Shown here: positions 22,998 to 33,592 of the stretch, piece by piece
Layout: the number at the start of each line of letters is the position of its first letter
Numbering within the stretch: the stretch's first letter is position 1
Assembly (NCBI GenBank): GCA_026724425.1
Contig: JAIUCV010001237.1
Location: forward strand, 1-64,000
DNA: 64,000 nucleotides
Reading direction: 5' to 3'
Origin: Erythrophleum ivorense
Lineage: Eukaryota; Streptophyta; Magnoliopsida; Fabales; Fabaceae
Notes under the pieces: model-generated
What the model was told of the DNA's origin: nothing
What the model saw: the letters and a program-made list of their open reading frames with translations, nothing else
Databases searched by the model: none
Program-made: the position numbers and the translations under genes

Positions 22998-25900
22998 TGT
23001 AACAACATATCTATCTAACTTATCTCATTTCCTTTCAAGTTTATTTCTTTTGGCTAAGCAAAATTTCAAGAAAATATTCCATTAAAATAATGCCTTATTT
23101 GATGTTGTGTAACGAACAAAAATTTCATTTCGTGTCTTGTAGACCATATGAACTAATTCATCTCATTCTCCTATCTAATTACATATATACAACTTAAAAT
23201 CATCTTAAAATGTTGCCAAAAACTCGAGCTTATAGCATACATACATAAAATAATACATGGTTGTTTCGAATTCTGCTGCTTGATTTCTAGTGCCAACTTT
23301 GAAAAATTATAACTAAATATAGAAATCAAGCATACTATATCATTTTGGAAGCTACAGATGTTAACTTTATGGAAAAAATAATTCCAGATCAAAACAAGAA
23401 TGTTTAGCTACTGGAAATTGATAGAATAGTAATAAAGGTACTGCTACGTTACTAGTACTAACTCCAAACTTCAAAAATTCATATCTCTCTACTCAGACAT
23501 CCAATTGAGGTGATCTTAGTGGACATAAAAATTTTATCATGTTTAGTTTATGTCTGTAAAATTTCATGAGCATTGGACATCATTTTCTACTCAAACAAAA
23601 CAGGAGAAAAAAATTAACCATATAAATAATAACCATATCAGTACAACAGAAATCTAAAAATTTTAAAAATTCATAATTAATTCTACAGAGTTCTAAATAA
23701 TCTGGTCTTTAACTTTTCAAAAACCTCTAGATGAGGTCTATATGCATGCAAAAGTTCATGAGAAAATTCCTCCATTTGGTCAGTTTGTGCTATAGGGTTG
23801 TAATTTGATCATTTTATACTTCTTAAAGGGTCACAAAGGGTCCAATTTAGCTTCTAAGACTTCTAAAGCCACTTAAGCACGTGAAAAAGAGTAAGAATAA
23901 CCTACTAAACATGTTCCCAAGGTCCAAATACCCAAATCTTACAAATTCACTCTTCCACTCCATGGTACACACAAAAGCATACATGAGCAATACTTGCCAT
24001 TCATTGTCAAAAGCTTGCTATATCATTCAATGGTGCCAATTCTCATATATACATTAAGTATCTATATAATTACACATGTTTAAAAGGATTTACATCATAT
24101 TCATCATAAGGTTACATCATATGCCATTAAAATGGTTACAAATTGAATACATAACATATTTCCATGTCAATCTTCTTCCTTTAAGCTTAATGGCTTTTAT
24201 TCCTTTACTCACTTAGTCCACCTAGACATGTTAGGTAATAGGAAGGAAGAGTGACATTCTAGAAATCCTAATAACCCTTTTCCCTTTCAAACATATATAA
24301 TGGATGCAAATCCAAGTCTAAAAATGCTTGCATGGCTATTTTAAAAATCATGAACATATATGGAACATTTCTTTCATTTAAGAAGTCACATAAATCATAC
24401 ATAAGCTTGCTAAAATAATGGTTTACCTTTACCTATTCTCTTTGGGACTTTTGGACTTGCCTCACCCATTTTCAAGGGACTTTTGACTAGACCTCACTCT
24501 TTGTAGAGACTTTTGGCTTTGTCTCACCCATTCTTAAAGACTTTTGGCTCATCCTCACCCTAGCTATAGGACTTTTGGCTTCACCAAGTTCAAACAAACT
24601 AAAACATATTCATAAAGCATCTTTCAAGCATATAAGCAAACATCATGGTATCATAGTATATACATACTTGCTAAAAATATTTTTTATGGTTTAGACATAT
24701 ATACACACATTCAAAATAAGAAAATACCCAAGCATGTATGAAAAGAAATGAAAGAGGGTTACTTTGTACACAAGAACACACTTTAACTCTTGGAACTCTT
24801 TCTCCTCCCTTAGCCAAACACCCACAATAAGGTGGAGCTTGATTCCTTTGGCCTAAACACATCAAATGGGATCTAGTTATATTTTTGGAACAAATTATAA
24901 TGTCACACATATACTAGAAAAGCTAAATGACTCATATAGTTTAATTATGGTTCCATAAGGCACCTAATGAAGTAATACCAAGAATTCGTGATTTTGGCTT
25001 CATTTTATCCTTCCATTTATAGTTCTTGACTCCATTTAGACTCCTTGGAGCCATCACTCAATCAATTTGAGAAGTCTAGCTATATGTTACTTCTTTAAGC
25101 TACAATATGGAACCAATTACTCCATCACCTTTTCTACTATTTCTAAATTTTTTTTAAGGCTTCCTCTCATACTCTCCCATCATATATGATGTATAACTAA
25201 GGTTGAAAGAAATTAAAATGCTCCTTTGGTGCTTCTTCTAGCTTAGGCCGAGACATCCCTCAATGAAGAAGCCCATGGAGTTTTCTTTGCTTTTTAGATG
25301 GGAGGTGCATGTAGGGAGCTTTTAGAGGTCTTAGGAGCTCATATAAACACTCATTTAAACTTAGGAACTCGTGAATAAAATCATATTTTAAGTTGTGTTC
25401 AAGAATCCCTAACTTTTCTATCTGGGAAATCAATGGCTATTTTGTGGTTCTCTTTGCATATTCTTTCTTCCTACACTCTAATTCATATGATTTACTCTTG
25501 GTTTGATTAAAAATTCATTCCCTCATGCCTGTCCTTATAGAGGCCGAAACACATACATACATGACAAGAAGGAAGAAGCACGAAAGCTAATAGTTTTACC
25601 TTGAATTTAAGCTTTCCTTGAATGCTCTTCCTTTCCCTTTGGCTCTCTTCCTCCAACTTGAACTCCTCTCCTCTGGTCTAAGCTCAAAACAAAACCAAAA
25701 GCTTCAATAAATCCATGGAAAGGAAGAGGAGAAGGAGGAAAAGAAGTTTACTAAAGAGGAGAGCAATATATTCCATAGATTTTTATACCTTTTGCCTAGT
25801 TTTTCTTCTCCCTTTTCCCTTTCTCTTACACACTTCTCTCCCCTGGTCTCACTTTCTGGTTTGAGCATAATTGAAGTCGATTAAGATAGGAAAGAAGAAC

Positions 25901-26466
25901 GGACGCACGTTTATAAGGAGCATTAATAAAATTGTTCTAAAGAAATTTTATTTATGTCCTGTAAATTTAGCATTTTCGTTTTAGGTTTATTTTAACTCCT
26001 TTTTTAGAACTATCATTTCAATCATAAAATTTAGGTTTTCAATATTATAAAATGCCTTTGAAATCACTCAATTTGGAACTAAAACCTTCCCGAATGAAAG
26101 AGTCAAAGTTCGAATCAACCATCGTTAGAAAATGTACATTGGAGCGGTTTTAACTATCTTGGGGCTTCCATGGTTTTCAAGGCCTCTGAGAACATCGAAG
26201 AACTCAAAATTTTCATTTAAAAATTCCTCTTATAAATATTCTAAAAATACCCAAAATTATGAAAATGTCATTCTGTTTCATAATTGTTTCGTTAAATTTT
26301 GTTTGGTTATTTGCTTCGGTTTCAGAGTACCTCTGACTTTCTATTTTCATTACTTAGTGTTTAGATCATTATTCTAATTTTTTCTAGGTCTTAACCAATT
26401 CATTTCATAGGACTTTCTCTTAAAACGTATTCATTTATGTTATTTTTACGAAAATCAGACATTACA
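22998..26466 (-). mobile_element. 5' LTR of the chromovirus, about 3.47 kb
   Basis: On the minus strand it starts TGTAATGTCTGATTTTCG at 26466 and ends GTTACA at 22998, beside the primer site. Length and start fit large-LTR chromoviruses such as the Tekay/Del group. The right flank is CTTCT. The matching 3' LTR and its duplication were not found in the window. It interrupts copia gag sequence that starts at 26467. Confidence 0.75.
24444..24585. repeat. 31-bp tandem repeat, five units, in the chromovirus LTR
   Basis: The phrase gacttttggc/a recurs at about 24446, 24478, 24508, 24539 and 24570, giving periods of 32, 30, 31 and 31 bp. Each unit also holds a cctcaccc-like block. Units are diverged, so the array is old. 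Internal promoter repeats are common in LTRs, but a role here is not shown. Confidence 0.75.
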
Positions 26467-27061
26467 CTTCTTGGCTTTAGGTCTTGAAGTTCTAACATTC
26501 TTTGTCATTTGAGCATGACTAGAGGATCTAACAATCTCAATGTACTTATCTTTAAGCTCCAAATGATGAAAAATATCATCAAAAGTGGTGATACTTTCAT
26601 TCTAAGTCAAGTTCATTTTCATATACTCTTAGCTAGTAGGGAGAGATCTTATCATAGCTTGGACTTTACTTCTCATTAATAAGCATATGGCCAATTAACT
26701 TCAGCTCTCTTATCATGTTTGACATCTTTCTTATATGCTACTTTATAGAATGATTTTATTGTAATTTACAAGTGCCAAACTTAATAGTCAGCCTTCTAAG
26801 TTTGGTTGGATAAGACTCGTACTCAGACATAAGATTATTAGTTATGCAACTTTGCATCATAATGCAAGTTATACTATTTTTCTTTTTCCAGGCTTGAAAA
26901 GCTTTCAAATCTCTCCTATGCTAAGCTATGATTCCATGCTTAAGCTTTAGTTTAACTTTGTTTAACTACTCTTTGGCATCTTGTTCCTTAAGGATATAGG
27001 AAATTTTGTAGTGCCAAACATCCTAAATTTTGCGCTCAACTATGATATTTTTAGTGGCCAT
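26467..27061 (-). pseudogene. Ty1/copia gag fragment, interrupted by the chromovirus LTR
   Basis: From ATG 27061 the minus strand encodes MATKNIIVERKI and, after stops, HYKISYILKEQDAKE. Further on come ESITTFDDIFHHLELKDKY-like residues around a stop. This layout matches copia gag (UBN2-type). The frame is cut at 26467, where the chromovirus LTR begins. Confidence 0.65.
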
Positions 27062-27560
27062 GTTCATTGATTCAAATATCTACACAGACATAGCATAGAA
27101 TTAAAACATATATTTGTAATAAATTTTGACTAAACCAAAAATGACATTATTAAGTTCATAATTAGAACTTTGCATTTATCTTACTACCATTACATGTACC
27201 CTAAAATATCATCATTTTTTTATTGAATTTATGTACAAATTTTCTTTCAATAATAGTACTTAAATAATCTGAAGTTTATTAGTTTAAGAACTCCCACTTA
27301 ATTAAATGTTTCACAATTATAGCATTTATAATAATATTGCATTTAATTAAATAAAAAACAAACACATAGTCTTTGTTACAACAACACCAAATGTTTTTTC
27401 ACTAACAATAATTTAAATATGAACTAAGGTTCTAAAGATGCTTTCTCTTATCAAAAGGTATCTTATTTGCCTTATAATTGAAGCAATTTCTATAATTTTT
27501 AAGTGGACTATTTGGAGGTTCGTGAAAAGATTTTGCATGTTTAATCACTCCTTTATGATG
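27062..27560. other. Probable copia leader or LTR remnant, left of the solo LTR
   Basis: Non-coding AT-rich sequence lying upstream of the copia gag ATG on the minus strand. It continues at 30351 beyond the inserted solo LTR. No exact LTR border was identified. Confidence 0.3.
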
Positions 27561-29279
27561 AATTTTGTAACACATACTCTAATAATCATTGGGCTAGGGA
27601 CTCCGTCCCTTAAATATATACCAAGTACTTATATAGTTATAAATTCTTGAGACTTCGCCTCACGCTAGTTAATACTCACTTAAAAAGGGCTCAACCCTAT
27701 TAAGCAATAATACCTGCTCAAGTTATTATATAACAATAAGGGCTCCACCCATTTTATTCAATTCAAAACATAAGGACTCACAGTCCACATCTCGAGCATA
27801 TATTAGAATATTTTAGGAAATTAAATTCAAAGGTCTATAAGTATCAAACTGCTAGCTAAATAATGTTTTAAGATTCAAAAATAGTAAAACTAAATAAAAA
27901 TATCCTATGGTCATGGCAAAAAAGTAAATATTAACTCAGCATGAGCTCGAGAAGTATAAGAGCTAATAGCCCACTCCTCCGGTAACTTCCCTTGCCTCTT
28001 ATTCAGCCCTTCACCTGAAAATATTAAGAGAATAGGTTGAGTACTAACGTCTCAGTAACCCAGAGTCTTACCATGTGCATACAAACTAACAACCATGTCC
28101 AATAGGTCTCAATACAAATCCAACATCACTATTATTAATTATCAACACAAAAGATCATAAGGTATAATTCGAAATAGTTATATGTACAATATGATAAAAT
28201 GTAATATGTGTAACCTCCCTTATTGCTCCGTCCAGCTTTATACCGCTGACTGAAGCCACAGGCTTATCCACGATTTGGCCCACACATTAGACTGACCAAA
28301 GCTACTCCGGTGCTCGAGATGTACTTGGCCAAAGGTACAGAGCCCAAGCCCAAACTATGATTTCCCTCCTTAAAAGACTAAACCAAGAGGCGTCATTGTC
28401 TTGCGTTCCCCCTTTACAAACCCAACCAGGTAAGTATTGAGGAACGGGGCCCTACAAAAAGCCAACCACTTTGCGCGAGGTGGAGGCAAACCACGTGGTC
28501 ATCATATCATATATATCTCACCAATATCTCCTTAACCTATCATTTATGCATGTCATATTTATCCAAAATTCATATGAGCATGTTTGAAAAATAAAGAACC
28601 CCATATAGTATATCAAGTAGGACTGACAATCATGCTTGAAAGAAATATAATACTCTAAAATTTCACATCAATAATTTAAGCTCACAAGCATGCTTGAAAA
28701 TAAAAATACTACGTCAAAATTTTATTATATGTGTAAGCATATTTAACAGGATTCTAGCAATTCCATTAATTTCACAATCATTTACTTTTATCGTTTTATA
28801 ATCCCAACAGCTTATTTACCTGTATCACGCTCAACGAGATAAATTTATTTATTTAATTAAAATTACAATAATAGACCAGTTTGCACACACATGAAAAAAT
28901 TCCGAATTACTTGTTCTCTTTTAGCTCACAGATAGTCACACGGTAAGAAAATCTAAATAGTAAGAGCTTTTAATGAAAATCTACAAAAGTCACACATATA
29001 CAAAAACATCAATATATAATTTAAAACTACTTATATATTATCCTAAACTACTCAAAAATTACTTTAAAACTACTTTAGAAACTTAAAAGTTATCATAGAG
29101 AATCTAAAATTTTCTTTTAAATCTATATTTCTTTATATTTTAATTAATTCATTAGAATAGTCAATTTTATATTAACTTAAATTTACAAAAGTTTCCAAAT
29201 TCTTAAATCTTAATTTTCTCATTTAAAATGTATAATTTACGTATATAAATATAAATTAAATTTATATTCCCAAATTCAC

Positions 29280-29467
29280 ACACACACATATATCTATGTA
29301 TAAAAATTTATATTAAATTTATATTCATAAATTCATATTATATACATACCTACAAATATATATATATATAATTATATATATATGTATGTATATTTATTTT
29401 AGAAAAATAAAGGGATGAAAGGATGTGTTTCTGCATAAGAATATATATATATATATATTACAATTAC

Positions 29468-29502
<35 letters not shown>

Positions 29503-29625
29503 AGGGATGAAGGTTGTTTATATACCTATATATATTTATTTAATTCAAAAAGATGCATATTGCATACCACTTTTATTGAATAGTGCATAGAGTGTGTTTA
29601 TATATATATATATATATATAAATAT
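29280..29625. repeat. Cluster of AT/TATG microsatellites in the solo LTR
   Basis: Several (AT)n runs of 8 to 20 bases, some with tatgtatg interruptions, occur between 29280 and 29625. They lie in what would be the U3 part of the LTR. Confidence 0.7.
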
Positions 29626-29799
29626 ATAATCATATGAGACAAAGAACAAAGTTATTCTCGTACCTGGTGTGGAGATGTATGTTTGAAGAGGGATTGAAAG
29701 AACAAGTTAGAATTACTTGAAGAAAGGCTTCTAGCGAAGTGAGAGAGAACAGACGGTGGAGGAGTGAAAATAAGGAATAGGTTAGATTATATATATATA

Positions 29800-29926
29800 T
29801 ATTATTAGTTATTATTATTATTATTATATTTTAAAATTTTATTGGATATTACAACTAACTTTAAGTTATCTATTAGATAATTTAAAATATTTTAAAATTA
29901 ACTAAGGATATACATATATCTTATTA

Positions 29927-29984
<58 letters not shown>

Positions 29985-30180
29985 TTTAAAATTCTATTGG
30001 CTATTAAAACTAACTTTAAATTATCTATAGGATAATTTGAAATAGATATATATATCTTATTAGTTTTTATTATTATTATATTTTAAGATTATATTAATTA
30101 TTAAAACTAACTTTAAGTTAACTCTCGAATAATTTAAAATATTTTAAAATTAACTAAAGATATATATCTTATTAGTTTTT
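29800..30180. repeat. Three tandem units of about 120-140 bp with a TTA microsatellite
   Basis: Three diverged copies each contain cttattagttattatt, then ttaaaattttattgg-like sequence, then aaactaactttaagttatct and ataatttaaaatattttaaa or a shortened form. The second unit holds a long (TTA)n run at about 29929-29982. The array lies near the start of the LTR on the minus strand. Confidence 0.7.
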
Positions 30181-30350
30181 TTTACTTTTAAATCTTTGGC
30201 TTTTTAAATTATATATATATAAATAAATTTTTAAATAGGTAAAAATTTGACTTTTCCCTTATCCTATCTGTACTATACTCTTTAAGCCTAATATTTAATC
30301 TTATATCATTTCTTAAAGTCACTAACACTTTTTGAGAATGTTACAAATTT

Positions 30351-31205
30351 CCTTTTCACAATATCTAAACTTTCATGCACTTCTTACATTTGGAAATTTT
30401 GAAAGGAGAACTAATTGCCTTATGTTTGTGACAATGCAACCTTCTTTCACGAGTTCTATCTTAGTAGTACATAGGTAAAAGTTCATACCTCTCCAGCCTT
30501 TCCTTTTATTAGGTTTAGACATATCTTAGTTGTTCCATGATTGGTGTCCAATAGTGGTCATTTGGGAGTGAGTTAATCAAGCTTAATGCATATTTGGAAG
30601 TTGGAATTTTGTCTTCTTATGTTAAACCATAGATTTCTCATGAATTGGATATATTGCTAGATGTTACAGTTGAGGTTCATTTTGTAGTTCATATATCTTT
30701 CTATTCATATTGACTTAATAAAATAATAAAAAAATTGTTAATTAATAATTCACAATTTTTTAATGAATTTTCAATATATAAAATCACCATTTAAAATAAC
30801 CATTTAGACTCTGATTAGTGTACACAATAGATGCATCAAGAGATTTTAAGATGAAAAGGTAATCTCTTTCTATAGATTATAATGCTTTGCCTGGAAAACT
30901 CCCTTAGAGCACATTGAACACAATGTATTCTTTCTCAATTGTGTAAAATTAGTTTTTTTTTTGTTAGTATTCTTAATTTCTCTCAAAAAAGAAATTAATT
31001 GACTAGTATTTGACTAATCATATGATTAATATAATATAATTAATTAAATCCATTTTTAACCGGGCTTTATGGACTTAGGTTAGCCTTTCGCCCAATAATC
31101 TAATCAAAAGAATGATTTGAATAGATATAATAAGCAGATGTGGAATATAAAAAGTAAATTAAACTAATTATAAATAATAAAGAGTTATATAAACATATTA
31201 AAAGT
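30351..31205. other. Sequence right of the solo LTR, no gene
   Basis: Continues the sequence broken at 27565. No open frame or similarity is recognised. Parts may belong to the LTR or leader of the copia fragment at 26467-27061. From about 31000 it is AT-rich spacer. Confidence 0.3.
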
Positions 31206-31211
31206 ATAATT

Positions 31212-31550
31212 CAGACAAAAATATACTTTTGGTTCCTTAATTTCATTTGAAGTTTTGTTTTGATATTTTAACTTTATTTAGTTTTAATTTGATCTTTTAA
31301 TTTTACCTTAGATTTCATTATTGTTCCTTAACTTAATTAAAGGATCAAATTAGAACCAAATAAAATTAATGGATGAAAGTGAAATCTAAGGTAAAGTTAA
31401 ATAGACCAAATTGGAACCAAATGACGTTAAAAGATAAAAGTAAAACTTAAAATAAAGTTAAAGGACCAAATTAAAACTAAATAAAGTTAAAAAAAATAAA
31501 AATAAAGTTTAAGATAAAGTTAATGAACCAAAAGTTCATTTTTGCCCAGA
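31212..31550. mobile_element. Fold-back (MITE-like) element, about 339 bp
   Basis: The left end (CAGACAAAAATATACTTTTG) and the right end read on the opposite strand (TCTGGGCAAAAATGAACTTT) form a long imperfect inverted repeat. It continues inward through phrases such as ctttatttagttttaattt, so almost the whole element can fold. It is also built from internal near-repeats of about 40 bp (ggaccaaattggaacc types). No coding capacity. Target duplication not clear. Confidence 0.65.
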
Positions 31551-33560
31551 TTTTATTAAAAACGCATATAATATATTTAGATATTTATATCTATTTGTTT
31601 AATATAGTGGAGGGTCACAAGAATCTCTCCTCTCAGAGAATGCAAATGCTGAGGCGAGTCAGGATCCTATGCTATGTTGGTGTCAGTGTAAATCAAATCA
31701 TTTATCTTTTATTTTTTTGGTACAAGTAGATCTAGCCCTTTTTTTTTTAAATTTTGATTCTTTTTTCTTATTTTGTAAAATGTAAAACAGATGATGAAAA
31801 TAGTTTTCTAATTTCTACTAGATAGAAACAGATAGACATCTTTGTCTGGTGAAAATTGGAATATTATCTTTATCCTATAATTTGCTTTCTTTATAATAAA
31901 GAAAAGAATTAGAATAAAAAAAAATAGACAGCTAGATTTTTTTTTTTGGGCTCAAAGACGGCTAGATCTACTCATTTGAAAAAAATGAATGGCTGAATCT
32001 ACTATACTAGTAGCAGTATAGCAGAGGATCTGATCTTGTTGAGGCCATTCCAAGAAATGGAATAAACACTAATGCATATCACTCTCAAGGGCCAAACCCA
32101 ATACCAAGCCCTATACTGGGGTTATCGAAGTGCTTTTAGTAATTGACCAAAAAGAAGAAGTGCTTTCAGCCTAGCACAAAGAATAGTAGCAATAGAAATC
32201 CTACCTATTGAATTTATTTCAAGATGATAATTTTGCTTCTTGTTGAATATATATTTGGATTCCACCAAAAAGGGGGAAAAAAACTTCTTGTTTCTTAAGC
32301 TCCCACCCTCCAGATAAAGGATTTCATTTTATTTTATATTTTATAAAAGGTTTGTGACAACAAATGAGTCACATTTTTTCATAGGAGTAAATTTTTTTGT
32401 TGTTGGCAAAAGTCTATTTTTCTTTTTTTCTAGAAGTTCTTTCTCTTTTATGTAAGATTTCTTGTTTTTGGTTGTAGTTATTAAGACTAACAATTCATAA
32501 AATTTACACTAATATTGCCCTCCCTCAAAATTAAAAATTATTTTATAATTAAATTTATTTTAACCAAAGTACCCTTAAGTTTATGGAATAATTATTTTAT
32601 TGAATTTATAAAATTATTATTAAATTTATATAATTTTTCAATTAAAATATAATAAAAATATAATTTTAAAGAACCATACACTTGTTTATAAAAATTATAT
32701 ATTTATTATATTATTTAAAAATTATACATATATTATATTTTAATTAGATAATCTTGATTTACTTTGTAAAAAGCCCTCCTTTTTTTTCTTTGCTTGATAC
32801 GCCGTAAAAAACTAATGCTAGACCCAACTCTTCTTTATTAGGACCAATGGGTACACGTTTGATTTCTTAATTGTGTAGCAGTTAGTGTTTGGCGCGCTGC
32901 GCAGGACTTGGTCTTGGCTCTCCATAAAGGGGGATTTTTTTTTAATTTTTTAATTTCTTTTAAATCTAATGAATGTTAGTACTCTGCAGTACCAGATCTA
33001 ATCTATTCCATGGGCACACAATGATCCCGCTTCCAAGGAATAAAAGTCTTATCCGTTTTGTTGGATTGAGGGATCGAGAGAGGCAGGAGTAAAAGTAAAA
33101 TTCACACTCATAGAATTGTTGGGAAATCTATTTGACTGCTATAATGTACGCTGTTTGCTTTTCGGAAAGGGTTTTGATTCAAAAGGCGCTACTAAACAAC
33201 CTTCCTAGGTTGGGTACTGGGGGATCGATCTTATATCACTCAGGGTGCTTCAGATCAAGTTCTTGCCACTGAACATGCTTCGGGATAGCTCTTAGATATG
33301 ATCTTTTTGGATTAGTTTTCCCCTGAGATCACTTGCCGAGTAAGAGGCTCTGTGCAAGGATGGAAGGTCCTCATGCGTAATAATCCACCATTATAATTAA
33401 TATATTATACTACAACCATTGAGTCAAACTAATTAAGGAGGTGAGAATTGCACTGGTTTTCCAGAGTCGCCGACCTTGAGCATACTTCACCGTTTATTTT
33501 TCATATTGAAGTTCAAATTCACATGTAAATCACACTTTGCAATTCAGTACATATATATAG
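31551..33560. other. Spacer downstream of the FAR gene
   Basis: No supported gene. It contains AT-rich repeat-like sequence at 32530-32770 resembling parts of 35310-35930 and 36920-37200. A GC-richer stretch at 33000-33500 has no long open frame. Confidence 0.45.
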
Positions 33561-33565
33561 TTGGT

Positions 33566-33571
33566 TTTATT
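33566..33571 (-). terminator. Polyadenylation signal AATAAA of the FAR gene
   Basis: The minus strand reads AATAAA 22-27 bp after the FAR stop codon, in an AT-rich stretch. Its position fits a near-upstream polyadenylation element, though plant signals are loose and usage is not proven. Confidence 0.4.
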
Positions 33572-33592
33572 TTCTTATCATCAATATTTGGG

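Larger units (their letters stand above)
27566..30345 (-). mobile_element. Solo LTR, 2780 bp, TSD AATTT
   Basis: The plus-strand ends are TGTAACACATAC (27566) and GAATGTTACA (30345), that is TG...CA with TGTAAC/GTTACA inverted termini. The 5-bp flank AATTT is repeated exactly at 27561-27565 and 30346-30350. A GC-richer block with gagtactaacgtctcag and cagagcccaagccc-like phrases (about 27960-28500) resembles the R/U5 part of plant Ty3/gypsy LTRs read on the minus strand. There is no coding sequence, so it is a solo LTR. Confidence 0.85.

Noticed and set aside
29280..29625. AT arrays as a centromeric or satellite signal
   Set aside because: They are short microsatellites inside a defined solo LTR, not long satellite arrays.
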